NCBI RefSeq assembly: GCF_014290175.1
Contig: NZ_JACOOR010000006.1
Span: forward strand, 214,050-278,049
Direction of reading: 5' to 3'
Origin: Anaerosacchariphilus hominis
GTDB taxonomy: Bacteria; Bacillota; Clostridia; Lachnospirales; Lachnospiraceae
Length of the DNA stretch: 64,000 bases
Below, piece after piece: positions 8,994 to 16,784 of the stretch. A program made the position numbers and the translations under genes. The notes under the pieces were generated by a model. That model had not been told where the DNA came from, did no database searches, and saw only the letters and a program-made list of their open reading frames with translations. Position 1 is the stretch's first letter. Every line of letters begins with the position of its first letter.

Positions 8994-9022
8994 ATTATAA
9001 AACAGAGCTGTGCGTTTTGCAA
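8994..9022 (-). promoter_or_regulatory. Predicted promoter of the thi operon
   Basis: On the minus strand, TTGCAA (9017-9022) and a consensus TATAAT (8994-8999) are spaced by 17 nt, about 30 nt upstream of the riboswitch aptamer. The remaining bases to 9186 hold no recognisable gene. Confidence 0.8.
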
Positions 9023-9186
9023 GGAAATTTTAAGCAACGGATATTTCCCGGCCGAAAGAAATGATAAGATTCTTTATTACGACTGTTCGAATTTTTCTGC
9101 AAGACCAGTATATTTACAAAATGAGAGCCATTCAGAAAAAGGGCAAAGGAAAAGAGTAGATTACTATAATTCGTGACAAGGGCAAA

Positions 9187-9219
9187 AAGGGACTGCGCCT
9201 TCCGCGCAGTCCCTCAAAA
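9187..9219 (-). terminator. Rho-independent terminator of hpf
   Basis: A stem of about 11 bp (AGGGACTGCGC with its complement) around a short CTTCC loop, followed on the minus strand by TTTTTG, just after the hpf stop codon. Confidence 0.9.
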
Positions 9220-9227
9220 ATCCTGTT

Positions 9228-9752
9228 TTACTGTTCCGGCTCAATGAGTCCGTAGGTATTGCCCTTTCTCTTGTAAACCACGTTGATCTGCTCGGTCTCC
9301 GCATTTACAAATACATAGAAGCTGTGGCCCAGCAGCTCCATCTGCACGCATGCGTCCTCGGGATACATGGGCTTCATGTCGAACTGCTTGGTACGGATGA
9401 TGCGAACCTCCTCATCCTCTGCCTCTTTGTCGATAAACTCCTGACGGAAGCTTCCGGCTCCCTGCTCCCGCTGTACGATCTTGTTCTTGTACTTGCGGAG
9501 CTGACGCTCGATGACCTCCTCCACCAGATCGATGGATACATACATATCGTTGCTTACCTGCTCGGAACGGATGACGGTTCCCTTCACAGGAATGGTTACC
9601 TCAATCTTCTGTCTTTCTTTTTCGACACTTAAAGTAACATGTACTTCCGTGTCCGGAGTAAAATAGCGCTCTAACTTTCCGAGCTTGTCCGTGATGGCTG
9701 AACGGAGCCCCTCTGTCACATCGATATTTTTGCCGCTGATTACATAACGCAT
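9228..9752 (-). CDS. hpf: Ribosome hibernation promoting factor, long form
   Basis: A 174-residue long-form HPF. The N-terminal domain (about 1-100, starting MRYVISGKNIDVTEGLR) is the RaiA/YfiA fold that sits in the decoding channel of 30S subunits. The C-terminal domain (about 120-174, from IIRTKQFDMKPMYPEDA) dimerises two ribosomes into inactive 100S particles in stationary phase. The start is fixed by AAAGGAG upstream. It lies just downstream of hisA on the same strand with 37 nt between them, so hisA transcription may read into it; no separate promoter was recognised. Confidence 0.96.
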   Translation of the reverse strand: MRYVISGKNIDVTEGLRSAITDKLGKLERYFTPDTEVHVTLSVEKERQKIEVTIPVKGTVIRSEQVSNDMYVSIDLVEEVIERQLRKYKNKIVQREQGAGSFRQEFIDKEAEDEEVRIIRTKQFDMKPMYPEDACVQMELLGHSFYVFVNAETEQINVVYKRKGNTYGLIEPEQ

Positions 9753-9789
9753 AAAATCAACTCCTTTACGGGTATTTCGAGATCTCTCT

Positions 9790-10560
9790 CTAACGCAAGT
9801 ATACCACATTTCGGTACGGGATACAACCGCCAAAAAGATCTAAGGCGCTTCCGATGGTCACATCCAGTCGGCCCTTTCCGAGAGTGCGAAGCGCCTCCAC
9901 GTCCTCCATGCTGCCCACGCCGCCCGCATAAGTAATGGGGATTCCGGCCCAGTCGCCAAGCATGGCGGCCAGCTCTCTTTCGATGCCGGAGGCCTTGCCC
10001 TCCACGTCCACGGCGTGGATTAAAAATTCACTGCATTTCCCGGATAATTCATCCAGAAGGCCGGGCGTCACCTGCACATCCGTAAACTTCTGCCAACGGT
10101 CGGTGACGATGTAATACGCGCCGTCCCTTTTCCGGCAGCTTAAGTCCAGTACCAGGCGGTCCCGACCTACGGCAGACAGCATCTTTTCCAGATTCTCATA
10201 CTGGATCTGTCCGTTTTTGAATACGTAGGAGGTCACGATAACCTGACTGGCTCCGGCGTCCAGATACTCCGCCGCGTTCTCCGGATGGATGCCGCCGCCG
10301 ATCTGCAGGCCGCCCGGATAAGCCCGAAGAGCTGCCAGAGCCTGTGCCTTTGTAGCCTCGTAATAGGGCGAGTCCACACCGTTCAGCAGGATCACATGGC
10401 CGCCTTTCAGGCCATCCTCCTGATAGAGCTGTGCATACCAGGCTGCATCCTGCCGGGACACAAAATTCTCTCTGGCGAAATCATGTTCATCGTTCAGACT
10501 GCCTCCCACGATCTGTTTGACCTGGCCGTTATGGATATCGATACATGGACGAAAACGCAT
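9790..10560 (-). CDS. hisA: HisA of the eukaryotic (HIS6-like) type: phosphoribosylformimino-AICAR ribotide isomerase
   Basis: A 256-residue TIM-barrel enzyme for the fourth step of histidine synthesis, an Amadori rearrangement. The start MRFRPCIDIHNGQVKQIVG resembles the fungal/plant HIS6 type rather than the usual bacterial HisA; the N-terminal catalytic aspartate is in CIDIHNG, the phosphate-binding loops are GLQIGGGIH and TYAGGVGS, and the C-terminus is LFGGCIPYRNVVYLR. The start is set by GGGAGGAA. No other his genes are adjacent, unlike normal his operons. A dedicated promoter lies upstream at 10594-10623. Confidence 0.88.
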   Translation of the reverse strand: MRFRPCIDIHNGQVKQIVGGSLNDEHDFARENFVSRQDAAWYAQLYQEDGLKGGHVILLNGVDSPYYEATKAQALAALRAYPGGLQIGGGIHPENAAEYLDAGASQVIVTSYVFKNGQIQYENLEKMLSAVGRDRLVLDLSCRKRDGAYYIVTDRWQKFTDVQVTPGLLDELSGKCSEFLIHAVDVEGKASGIERELAAMLGDWAGIPITYAGGVGSMEDVEALRTLGKGRLDVTIGSALDLFGGCIPYRNVVYLR

Positions 10561-10593
10561 CTTCCGTTCCTCCCTATTCTTACGTTTTTTGTT

Positions 10594-10623
10594 ATTATAG
10601 TGGATTCTTTTTTCTTTTGTCAA
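10594..10623 (-). promoter_or_regulatory. Predicted hisA promoter
   Basis: On the minus strand, TTGACA (10618-10623) and TATAAT (10594-10599) with an 18-nt spacer, about 35 nt before the hisA start codon. A convincing promoter for the divergent E1 operon was not identified, although TATATAAT occurs at 10683-10690. Confidence 0.7.
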
Positions 10624-10755
10624 ATCACCGAATCCGACATACTTTTGTGCCATTTTGTGCAATCATTCTCTCTTCATTTCGTTATATAATAAATGTACAA
10701 GATTTTTTCGTGTTTTCTTTATTCTTTGTCTATTTTTTACAAAGGAGGAGTTTGA

Positions 10756-11757
10756 ATGGCATTAAACAGAGAGCAAAAGTTAAAAGCGTACAAAGATATG
10801 CTGTTAATTCGCCAGTTTGAAAGCAAGTTGCCGGTGCTCATAGCCGAGGGCCACGCCTGGGGAGAGGCGCACCAGTATATCGGTCAGGAGGCCGTTGCTG
10901 TAGGCGTATCCTCTGCACTGACAAAAGAAGATTCTGTAACCAGCACCCACCGGGGACACGGACATCTGATTGCCAAGGGCGGAGAAGTAAAATATATGTT
11001 TGCCGAGCTGGCAGGTAAGGCTACCGGCTACTGCAAGGGCAAAGGCGGTTCCATGCATATCACCTCCCTGGAGCATGGCATCTATGGTGCCAATGGCATG
11101 GTCGGACAGGGTGTCTGCATCGCGCTGGGTGTGGCTTTTGCCAATAAATATAAAAAGGATCATACGGTAACAGTTGCTTACTTTGGCGACGGTGCTGCCA
11201 ATGAGGGTACTATCCATGAATGTATGAACCTGGCATCCATCCTGAAACTACCGATTATCTTCCTCTGTGAAAATAATAAATACGCCATTACCACAGACGC
11301 AGATTACGCTACCAGCGTCAAAGACATTTCCGTCCGCGCCGCAGGCTACAATATGCCTGGCGTCACTGTAGACGGTATGGATATTGAAGCTGTCCATGCA
11401 GCGACCCTGGAGGCTGTAAACCGGGCAAGAGCCGGCGAAGGCCCGACTCTCATTGAGGCAAAATGCTATCGTTTCTTTGATCATTTCAACAGCTATCCTA
11501 AGATTTGCCCCTTCCGCTATCGCAAGGAGGAAGAGATCGAAGAATGGAAGAAACGGGATCCCATCCCTGCCTTTGAGCAGAAGCTTCTGGCAGAGGGCGT
11601 TGCCCAGGAGGAGCTGGACTCCATTATCACGGATGTAGACAAAGAAATTGAGGAAGGCGTACAGTTCATGATCGATTCACCTTACCCGGATATGTCCGAG
11701 GCTTATACCGATATGTACACAGACAAGCACTACACTATGCCGATCAGGGGGTGGTAA
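10756..11757 (+). CDS. Thiamine-dependent 2-oxoacid/acetoin dehydrogenase E1 component, alpha subunit
   Basis: A 333-residue protein of the PdhA/AcoA family. The thiamine pyrophosphate motif runs from GDGAANEG (144-151) to the ENN around residue 174, and the upstream HRGHGHLIAKGG segment with its conserved histidines is intact. With the beta subunit it would decarboxylate a 2-oxo acid or cleave acetoin and pass the acyl group to a lipoyl arm. A strong AAAGGAGGAG site precedes the start. It is first in a three-gene set (E1 alpha, E1 beta, lipoyl carrier). Sequence alone does not separate pyruvate, branched-chain or acetoin specificity. Confidence 0.9.
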   Translation: MALNREQKLKAYKDMLLIRQFESKLPVLIAEGHAWGEAHQYIGQEAVAVGVSSALTKEDSVTSTHRGHGHLIAKGGEVKYMFAELAGKATGYCKGKGGSMHITSLEHGIYGANGMVGQGVCIALGVAFANKYKKDHTVTVAYFGDGAANEGTIHECMNLASILKLPIIFLCENNKYAITTDADYATSVKDISVRAAGYNMPGVTVDGMDIEAVHAATLEAVNRARAGEGPTLIEAKCYRFFDHFNSYPKICPFRYRKEEEIEEWKKRDPIPAFEQKLLAEGVAQEELDSIITDVDKEIEEGVQFMIDSPYPDMSEAYTDMYTDKHYTMPIRGW

Positions 11758-11758
11758 T

Positions 11759-12745
11759 ATGGCAAAGAAGAAACGTATTTCACAGGCCATCAGCGAAGCG
11801 ATCATGGAAGAAATGATCCGCGATGAAAACGTAGTAATGATTGGAGAAGATGTGGAGTCCGGCATGAATGGAAATTCCATCGGGCTTTTGGATAAATTTG
11901 GAAAAGACCGTGTCATCAATACTCCCATTTCCGAGGCCGCATACACCGGTATGGCCATTGGCGCTGCCATGAAGGGTATGCGTCCGGTTATTGAATATTG
12001 TATCAACACCCTGCAATATGTCAGCATGGAAATGCTGGTTAATCAAGCCGTCAAGCTACGCTACATGACCGGCGGCCAGGTCAGCGTTCCCATGGTAGCC
12101 ATCGTCAATATGTCCGGCGCGGGTATCAGCTGTGCTGCCCAACATTCAGACAGCACCTGGGCCCAGCTGATTCACATGGGTATGAAGGTCATCGTTCCCT
12201 CCGGTCCGATTGACGCCAAAGGGCTTATGAAGGCCGCCATACGCGACAATGACCCGGTTGTTATCTATCTGCCGGCACTGGCGTTGGGCGTGGCTGAGGA
12301 GCTTCCGGAAGACGAATATCTCATTCCTCTGGGTAAGGGGTCTGTAAAGAAGGAAGGTACTGATCTGACCATCGTGGCCGTGGGACATATGGTTCCCGAA
12401 GCAATGAAAGTCGCAAAGATGTACGAAGCGAAAGGCATCTCCATTGAGGTCATTGATCCGCGAACCCTCTATCCGCTGGATATCAACCTGATTCTGGACT
12501 CTGTCCGAAAGACCGGCAAAGTAATTGTAACTGATGACGGATACCGTTTCTGCAGCTGGTCCTCTGAGGTAGCAGCCACCATTTCCGAGCAAGCCTTTGA
12601 CAACCTGAAGGCTCCTGTAAAACGGATTACCCGTCCTGTAAACTTTGTTCCCTACAGCCGTCCGCTGGAATGGACCACCTTCCCGTACACAGGACAGCTT
12701 CTGGAAGGCGTCGCACAACTTACCGGCGTAAAACCAGATCTATAA
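11759..12745 (+). CDS. Thiamine-dependent 2-oxoacid/acetoin dehydrogenase E1 component, beta subunit
   Basis: A 328-residue transketolase-like protein of the PdhB/AcoB family, starting one base after the alpha-subunit stop. Family landmarks are IGEDVESG near the N-terminus, the cofactor-activating glutamate in NTPISEAAYTGMAIGAAM (about 57-74), and a C-terminal transketolase domain from GTDLTIVAVGHMVPEAM. The segment MSGAGISCAAQHSD (about 121-134) replaces the GxGPQHSQ form usual in pyruvate and acetoin dehydrogenases, hinting at a different substrate. It pairs with the preceding alpha subunit. Confidence 0.9.
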   Translation: MAKKKRISQAISEAIMEEMIRDENVVMIGEDVESGMNGNSIGLLDKFGKDRVINTPISEAAYTGMAIGAAMKGMRPVIEYCINTLQYVSMEMLVNQAVKLRYMTGGQVSVPMVAIVNMSGAGISCAAQHSDSTWAQLIHMGMKVIVPSGPIDAKGLMKAAIRDNDPVVIYLPALALGVAEELPEDEYLIPLGKGSVKKEGTDLTIVAVGHMVPEAMKVAKMYEAKGISIEVIDPRTLYPLDINLILDSVRKTGKVIVTDDGYRFCSWSSEVAATISEQAFDNLKAPVKRITRPVNFVPYSRPLEWTTFPYTGQLLEGVAQLTGVKPDL

Positions 12746-12787
12746 ATCCGACTCATATTCTATACAGTGACAGGAGGGTGTGTTATT

Positions 12788-13030
12788 ATGAAGATAGGCA
12801 TTAAATTACCCCAGGAAGGCATGGCAATGACAAGCGGCGAGATTTCCGAATGGAAGGTCGCTGTAGGCGATACCATCACCGAAGGACAGGAAATCGCCGA
12901 TATCGAAGCCGGAAAGACTGCATTTCCATTGGTAAGTCCCTTTTCAGGCAAGGTTGTGGAGCTCTGCGTGGAAGAAGGAGACACTGCCATGGTCGGCGAT
13001 GTGGTGCTAAAGCTGGAAAGCCAGGATTAA
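12788..13030 (+). CDS. Free-standing lipoyl (biotinyl/lipoyl-attachment) domain protein
   Basis: An 80-residue protein that is only a swinging-arm domain: MKIGIKLPQEGMAMTSGEI, then the attachment lysine in DIEAGKTAFP (Lys43) and a closing SPFSGKVVELCVEEGD. The residues around the lysine look more like lipoyl (ETDKA) than biotin (EAMKM) sites. It lacks the E1/E3-binding and acyltransferase domains of an E2 protein, and no such gene is nearby. A GGAGGG site fits the ATG at 12788 better than an upstream GTG. It sits 42 nt after E1 beta and before a terminator, so it is the operon's last gene. Confidence 0.88.
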   Translation: MKIGIKLPQEGMAMTSGEISEWKVAVGDTITEGQEIADIEAGKTAFPLVSPFSGKVVELCVEEGDTAMVGDVVLKLESQD

Positions 13031-13045
13031 TTTTCCAGACGCTTA

Positions 13046-13080
13046 AGGGGGAGCCGGGATGACTCCCCCTGTTTTTCTTT
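13046..13080 (+). terminator. Rho-independent terminator of the E1/lipoyl operon
   Basis: An 8-bp stem AGGGGGAG/CTCCCCCT with a 9-nt loop, followed by TGTTTTTCTTTT. Confidence 0.88.
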
Positions 13081-13101
13081 TCTATTCCGGGAGGTCCATT
13101 T

Positions 13102-13950
13102 ATGAACTACAGAAATCTTTCTGAATCCATTCACATACAGCTTTTTTCCCGGAAAACCGGACTAACTGCACCTGATTTTCCCTGTATCCGGCTTTTCTAT
13201 ACGCAGCAAGGCTCTCTAAAAATCCGGCTGAATCGGGAAACCGTTTACGTTGACCGGGGACAACTTTTGCTCTTTAATGAAAAGGATTTTGAGGTACTTT
13301 ATTTGGAACGGGACACACAGGTTCTGACTCTTTTTATTGGTCTTGATTATTTTCAGCAGCACACCTTCAATACCATCTGGCGGGAGGCCTTCTTCAGTGA
13401 ATTCATTCTCTGGATTTTTGATAGCCGGCTACGCAGCTTCTCTCATGCCCTTTACCGTGCCACGCCGGAAAATAACCTGGCAGATCTGATGAATGCCCTC
13501 CATGATGAATTTACCTCTTCCGCTCTCTGCGCACGGAATGCCAGTGACTGCTATGTTCTTCTAATCTTTATCCGGTTGGCCCGGGAATATGCCGGGGAAT
13601 ATGGCAAGACAGCCTGGAATAAGCACCTGGAATATGGCCGCCTGATTCACTATCTCAATGATAATTACCGAACGGCCACACTGGAGGATACCGCTGCGTA
13701 TTTTCATTTCAGCCCGGCCTACATCAGCAAATTTTTGAAAAAAACCACCGGGAAAAGCTTTATTGAATACATCCAGCAGCAACGAATCGACGCCGCCATG
13801 CATGTACTCCGTAATTCTGATATGCCGGTCAACTCTATTGCCCGTCAGGTTGGCTACCAGAATATAAGCTATTTTTACCGGACCTTTGAAAAATACAATC
13901 ACTGTACGCCGCTGGAATATCGGAAACAAATGCGGAAAACCGAACCATAG
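13102..13950 (+). CDS. AraC-family transcriptional regulator
   Basis: A 282-residue regulator with an N-terminal cupin-like sensing half (about 20-140; YVDRGQLLLFNEKDFEVL) and a C-terminal pair of helix-turn-helix motifs (about 185-275). The second motif ends in the AraC signature IARQVGYQNISYFYRTFEKYNH-type region and TPLEYRKQ. It has its own GGGAGG ribosome binding site just after the terminator of the E1/lipoyl operon, so it probably depends on read-through or on an unseen promoter. Regulation of that operon is plausible by position; the ligand is unknown. Confidence 0.88.
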   Translation: MNYRNLSESIHIQLFSRKTGLTAPDFPCIRLFYTQQGSLKIRLNRETVYVDRGQLLLFNEKDFEVLYLERDTQVLTLFIGLDYFQQHTFNTIWREAFFSEFILWIFDSRLRSFSHALYRATPENNLADLMNALHDEFTSSALCARNASDCYVLLIFIRLAREYAGEYGKTAWNKHLEYGRLIHYLNDNYRTATLEDTAAYFHFSPAYISKFLKKTTGKSFIEYIQQQRIDAAMHVLRNSDMPVNSIARQVGYQNISYFYRTFEKYNHCTPLEYRKQMRKTEP

Positions 13951-13956
13951 ATTTTC

Positions 13957-15219
13957 TTAATTCAGCTCTGCAATTCTGGACACCCCCACATAAATCTCCG
14001 AAATCTTATACCAGGTCCGGTAATCCACCACCCCGGTCTGGGGCAGGCCGAAGATGGACTGGAAGATCCGCACGCTCTCGGCGGTGGCCGGGCCGTAGAT
14101 GCCGTCCTCGGAGATGATTGGAATGGCCGGGTAGTTCCGGGCGATGCGGTTCAGCTGCTCCTGCAGCTGCAGTACCTTCTGGCCGGAGGCTCCGTTGGTC
14201 AGCTCGTAACCGGGCCAGGAATAGGGCACGCCGGAGATCTCCTCTGCCGTATTGATATACATGGAATCCCCGTAATAGTTCCGCAAAATCTCGATGGCTG
14301 TATAGCCCTGCTCCCCCAGGGACTGGCTCCCCCACTGGCTCATCCAGTTGGGACAGCTGACCCGGCGCCCATCGCAGTACTGGGTCAGAATGGGCTGCTT
14401 CACATTGGGTCGGGACAAATAATCCGCGAACAGCTCATCGACGATCAGGGAGATATTTTCAAAAATATTGCGGTTGCGAATCCATTTGTGATCGAAGGCC
14501 GTAGAGGAAGTGATGGTGAAATCATAGCCCTTGTTTCTATACCATTCGGTATACACCCGGTTCAGTGTAAAGGACATAATCGCCAGCACATTGGCCCGGA
14601 TGGCCGCGTCAGTCCAGGTGGCGTAGATTTCGCTGCAGGCCACATTTTTGATGTAATCCCGATAGCGGACCCAGTAGTCGGAAGCCGAACTGTCCGAGGG
14701 CGCGCCGTCGTGAACGATGACGTACTCCGGCACCACCACACGGCTCAGGACGATCTCCCCACTCTCGCCCACCGGCTTGATCTCCGCTTCGGCGATCTTC
14801 GGCGGATAATTCCCGAACAGGGTATGAGCTCCGATGACATAGCGCTCATACTCTTCTCCCTGCCGGGGCTGCATCCGAATCTCCTGAATGGCCGTCACCT
14901 CCGGCAGAATCTCCGTTCCCGCAATCTCTACCGGCCCGTAGCCCGGCGCGGTCACTGACAGGGTATATTCCGAGTAGGGCTGGGGCTCGCTTGGCTCCAC
15001 ACTGTACTCCAGAGGCGGCGCGGCCAGCTCCACTTCGTCGGTCTGCCCGGAGCTGTTCGTAGTCAGCTCCTCCATGGTCCGCTCCGGCTCCCCCGTATAA
15101 GAAATCGTCACCTTCGCCCCCGGAATGGGCTCCGCGCCCCGGGCGGAGGTAATATGAATCTGTAGCTTTCCGTAGTCCGGCAGATCGGACTGCATGGCTT
15201 TTATTGGAATTCTTTGCAT
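13957..15219 (-). CDS. SpoIID/LytB-like protein with C-terminal peptidoglycan-binding domain
   Basis: A 420-residue protein in three parts. Residues about 15-115 resemble a carboxypeptidase-regulatory or prealbumin-like beta domain; residues about 125-335 end with a SpoIID-type signature (WMSQWGSQSLGEQGYTAIEI, then LRNYYGDSMYI); residues about 345-410 form a PG_binding_1 domain (GQKVLQLQEQLNRIA, then DGIYGPATAESVRIFQ). SpoIID proteins trim peptidoglycan during engulfment and PG_binding_1 occurs in spore-cortex hydrolases. No signal peptide or membrane segment is visible, so any wall role would be from within the mother cell or after lysis. The substrate is unknown. Confidence 0.7.
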   Translation of the reverse strand: MQRIPIKAMQSDLPDYGKLQIHITSARGAEPIPGAKVTISYTGEPERTMEELTTNSSGQTDEVELAAPPLEYSVEPSEPQPYSEYTLSVTAPGYGPVEIAGTEILPEVTAIQEIRMQPRQGEEYERYVIGAHTLFGNYPPKIAEAEIKPVGESGEIVLSRVVVPEYVIVHDGAPSDSSASDYWVRYRDYIKNVACSEIYATWTDAAIRANVLAIMSFTLNRVYTEWYRNKGYDFTITSSTAFDHKWIRNRNIFENISLIVDELFADYLSRPNVKQPILTQYCDGRRVSCPNWMSQWGSQSLGEQGYTAIEILRNYYGDSMYINTAEEISGVPYSWPGYELTNGASGQKVLQLQEQLNRIARNYPAIPIISEDGIYGPATAESVRIFQSIFGLPQTGVVDYRTWYKISEIYVGVSRIAELN

Positions 15220-15273
15220 GATCGCATCCTGTATGATTTATTGCTACAGTATATGCGAAGAGGCGTAAAAAAA

Positions 15274-15305
15274 CCCGGGCAGACAAAAAAATTTGTCTGC
15301 CCGGG
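15274..15305 (-). terminator. Rho-independent terminator of the lipoprotein gene
   Basis: A perfect 14-bp GC-rich stem with a 4-nt loop, followed on the minus strand by a run of seven T. It lies 18 nt after the stop codon at 15323. Confidence 0.93.
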
Positions 15306-15322
15306 CTCTATACTCCTTTTTT

Positions 15323-16159
15323 CTATCCTGCGTAGGGCAGGGACTCGAAGAGTTCATTTTCATCTATGCCGCCCACAGTGCCGGTGTAATAGCCTTCTTC
15401 GTCCAGGTCCACCGGGAAGCTGCCCGGGGTGCCGTCCTGTTTTTCAAAGCAGAAGACGCCCTCCTCGGAGTAACCGGTGGGGATGATGACATCTCCCGGC
15501 TTCAGCTCGGTGTTTCCTCCCTCGATGCGGCAGGGGATGGAGCTTTTCACTGTCAGCGTGGGCCTGTAGCCATCGGGCGTACCCAGGAATTCGTAGAGAC
15601 TGCTTTCCGTGGTGAAACGGCCGTTTTCGATGGCATAGGTTCTGGTTCCGCCATAGGTTCCCAGCACATCTATCTTGGAAGTAATGGGGAAGCCGTCCCG
15701 CGGATCGGAAGGCAGCGCGCCCAGGGCTCCGTCCCGGGTGTCGGTCTGGGTGATGCCGTTTTCATCGATTTTCACCAGATAAACAATATGATAGTCATTA
15801 TAGCTATAGGTATCCGCCATCACATAGATTCCGTCCTCCTGCTGCACCTCATAGACCCCAGTCACGCCCAGGCACTCGTCCAGCTTCAGAGTCTCGTCTC
15901 CATACACGGCATTGACCGCAAGGATTTCCTCGTCGTCGGGATAAGCCTGCTCCGTGGTCACCGTAAACGCTTTTCCGTTGAGCTCCGTCGGCACGTCGAT
16001 GGCCAGGGACGTTATGCTGCCTGATTTCTCATCCGCAGAGTCTTCGCTTTCCCCTGTCGTCTCAGCCGGCTTTGCCGTATCTTCATCCTTTGCGCCACAT
16101 CCGGCCAGTGTAACTGCCGCCAACAGAACTGCACATAATAAAAAATGGTTCTTTTTCAT
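15323..16159 (-). CDS. Predicted lipoprotein of unknown function
   Basis: A 278-residue exported protein: a positively charged start (MKKNHF), a hydrophobic stretch, and a lipobox LAGC that gives Cys21 as the lipidation site, then an acidic low-complexity linker to about residue 48. The rest is soluble, acidic and rich in beta-type segments; no known domain or catalytic motif was recognised. It has its own terminator and is probably transcribed alone. No neighbour suggests a function. Confidence 0.8.
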   Translation of the reverse strand: MKKNHFLLCAVLLAAVTLAGCGAKDEDTAKPAETTGESEDSADEKSGSITSLAIDVPTELNGKAFTVTTEQAYPDDEEILAVNAVYGDETLKLDECLGVTGVYEVQQEDGIYVMADTYSYNDYHIVYLVKIDENGITQTDTRDGALGALPSDPRDGFPITSKIDVLGTYGGTRTYAIENGRFTTESSLYEFLGTPDGYRPTLTVKSSIPCRIEGGNTELKPGDVIIPTGYSEEGVFCFEKQDGTPGSFPVDLDEEGYYTGTVGGIDENELFESLPYAG

Positions 16160-16245
16160 TTTACCTGTTCCTCCTGTCTGTCATTTCTACCTGTGGCTTT
16201 ATTATAGATTCCGTACTTTGCTTTTTATTTAAGAGTTTATTAAGT

Positions 16246-16641
16246 TTATTTGATAAACCGGTCGATGGCTGCTGTCAGCTCCTCGATGGCTTCGTGATCA
16301 CCGCTCTCAACAGCGTCCACCATGCAGTGCTCGATATGATCCTTCAGGATCACCTTCGCCGTATTATTAATGGCCGCTTTCACGGCGGACAGCTGCACCA
16401 GCACCTCGCTGCAGTCCCGGCCGTCCTCCACCATCCGCTTGATGGATTCCATATGGCCGATGGCTCTGGACAGGCGGTTCAGCACAGCCTTGGTATTCTG
16501 ATGAGTATGGGTATGCCCGTGACTATGGCTATGCTCATGGCTGTGTCCGTCGGTGTGACTGTGCTCCTCATGGGTATGGGTGTGCTCATAGACGGTTCCG
16601 TCTGGTGCTACGTGTGTATGGGTATGGGTATGTTCACTCAT
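16246..16641 (-). CDS. CsoR/RcnR-family metal-sensing repressor with histidine-rich N-terminus
   Basis: The C-terminal about 85 residues are the all-helical DUF156 domain (AVLNRLSRAIGHMESIKRM). The metal ligands read Cys (GRDC), then His and Cys in DHIEHC, the Cys-His-Cys pattern of copper-type CsoR proteins. The N-terminal about 45 residues are an unusual His/Thr-rich tail (HTHTHTH, HEHSHSHGHTHTH). The start MSEHTH is preferred on homologue logic; an ATG at 16680 would add 13 residues and neither start has a strong ribosome binding site. No metal exporter or chaperone gene is adjacent, so the target is unclear. Confidence 0.85.
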   Translation of the reverse strand: MSEHTHTHTHVAPDGTVYEHTHTHEEHSHTDGHSHEHSHSHGHTHTHQNTKAVLNRLSRAIGHMESIKRMVEDGRDCSEVLVQLSAVKAAINNTAKVILKDHIEHCMVDAVESGDHEAIEELTAAIDRFIK

Positions 16642-16784
16642 ATTTTCGCTCTCTTTCGCAACGCTGCCATTACTTTTCATGACAGCATCTACTTTCTTTT
16701 ATTTTCATTCGGATTATATCATATCCTATACTGCAAATGCAATCCGGCCCACGGGGATGTTTTTTCCGGATTTTCCGAATCCTG

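Noticed and set aside
8916..9176. An 86-codon plus-strand frame upstream of the thi operon.
   Set aside because: It covers the TPP aptamer and promoter of the opposite strand; the structure explains the bases.
16500..16640. Repetitive CATGGGTATG-type DNA in the CsoR gene considered as a non-coding repeat.
   Set aside because: It encodes the His/Thr-rich tail in frame with the conserved CsoR domain.
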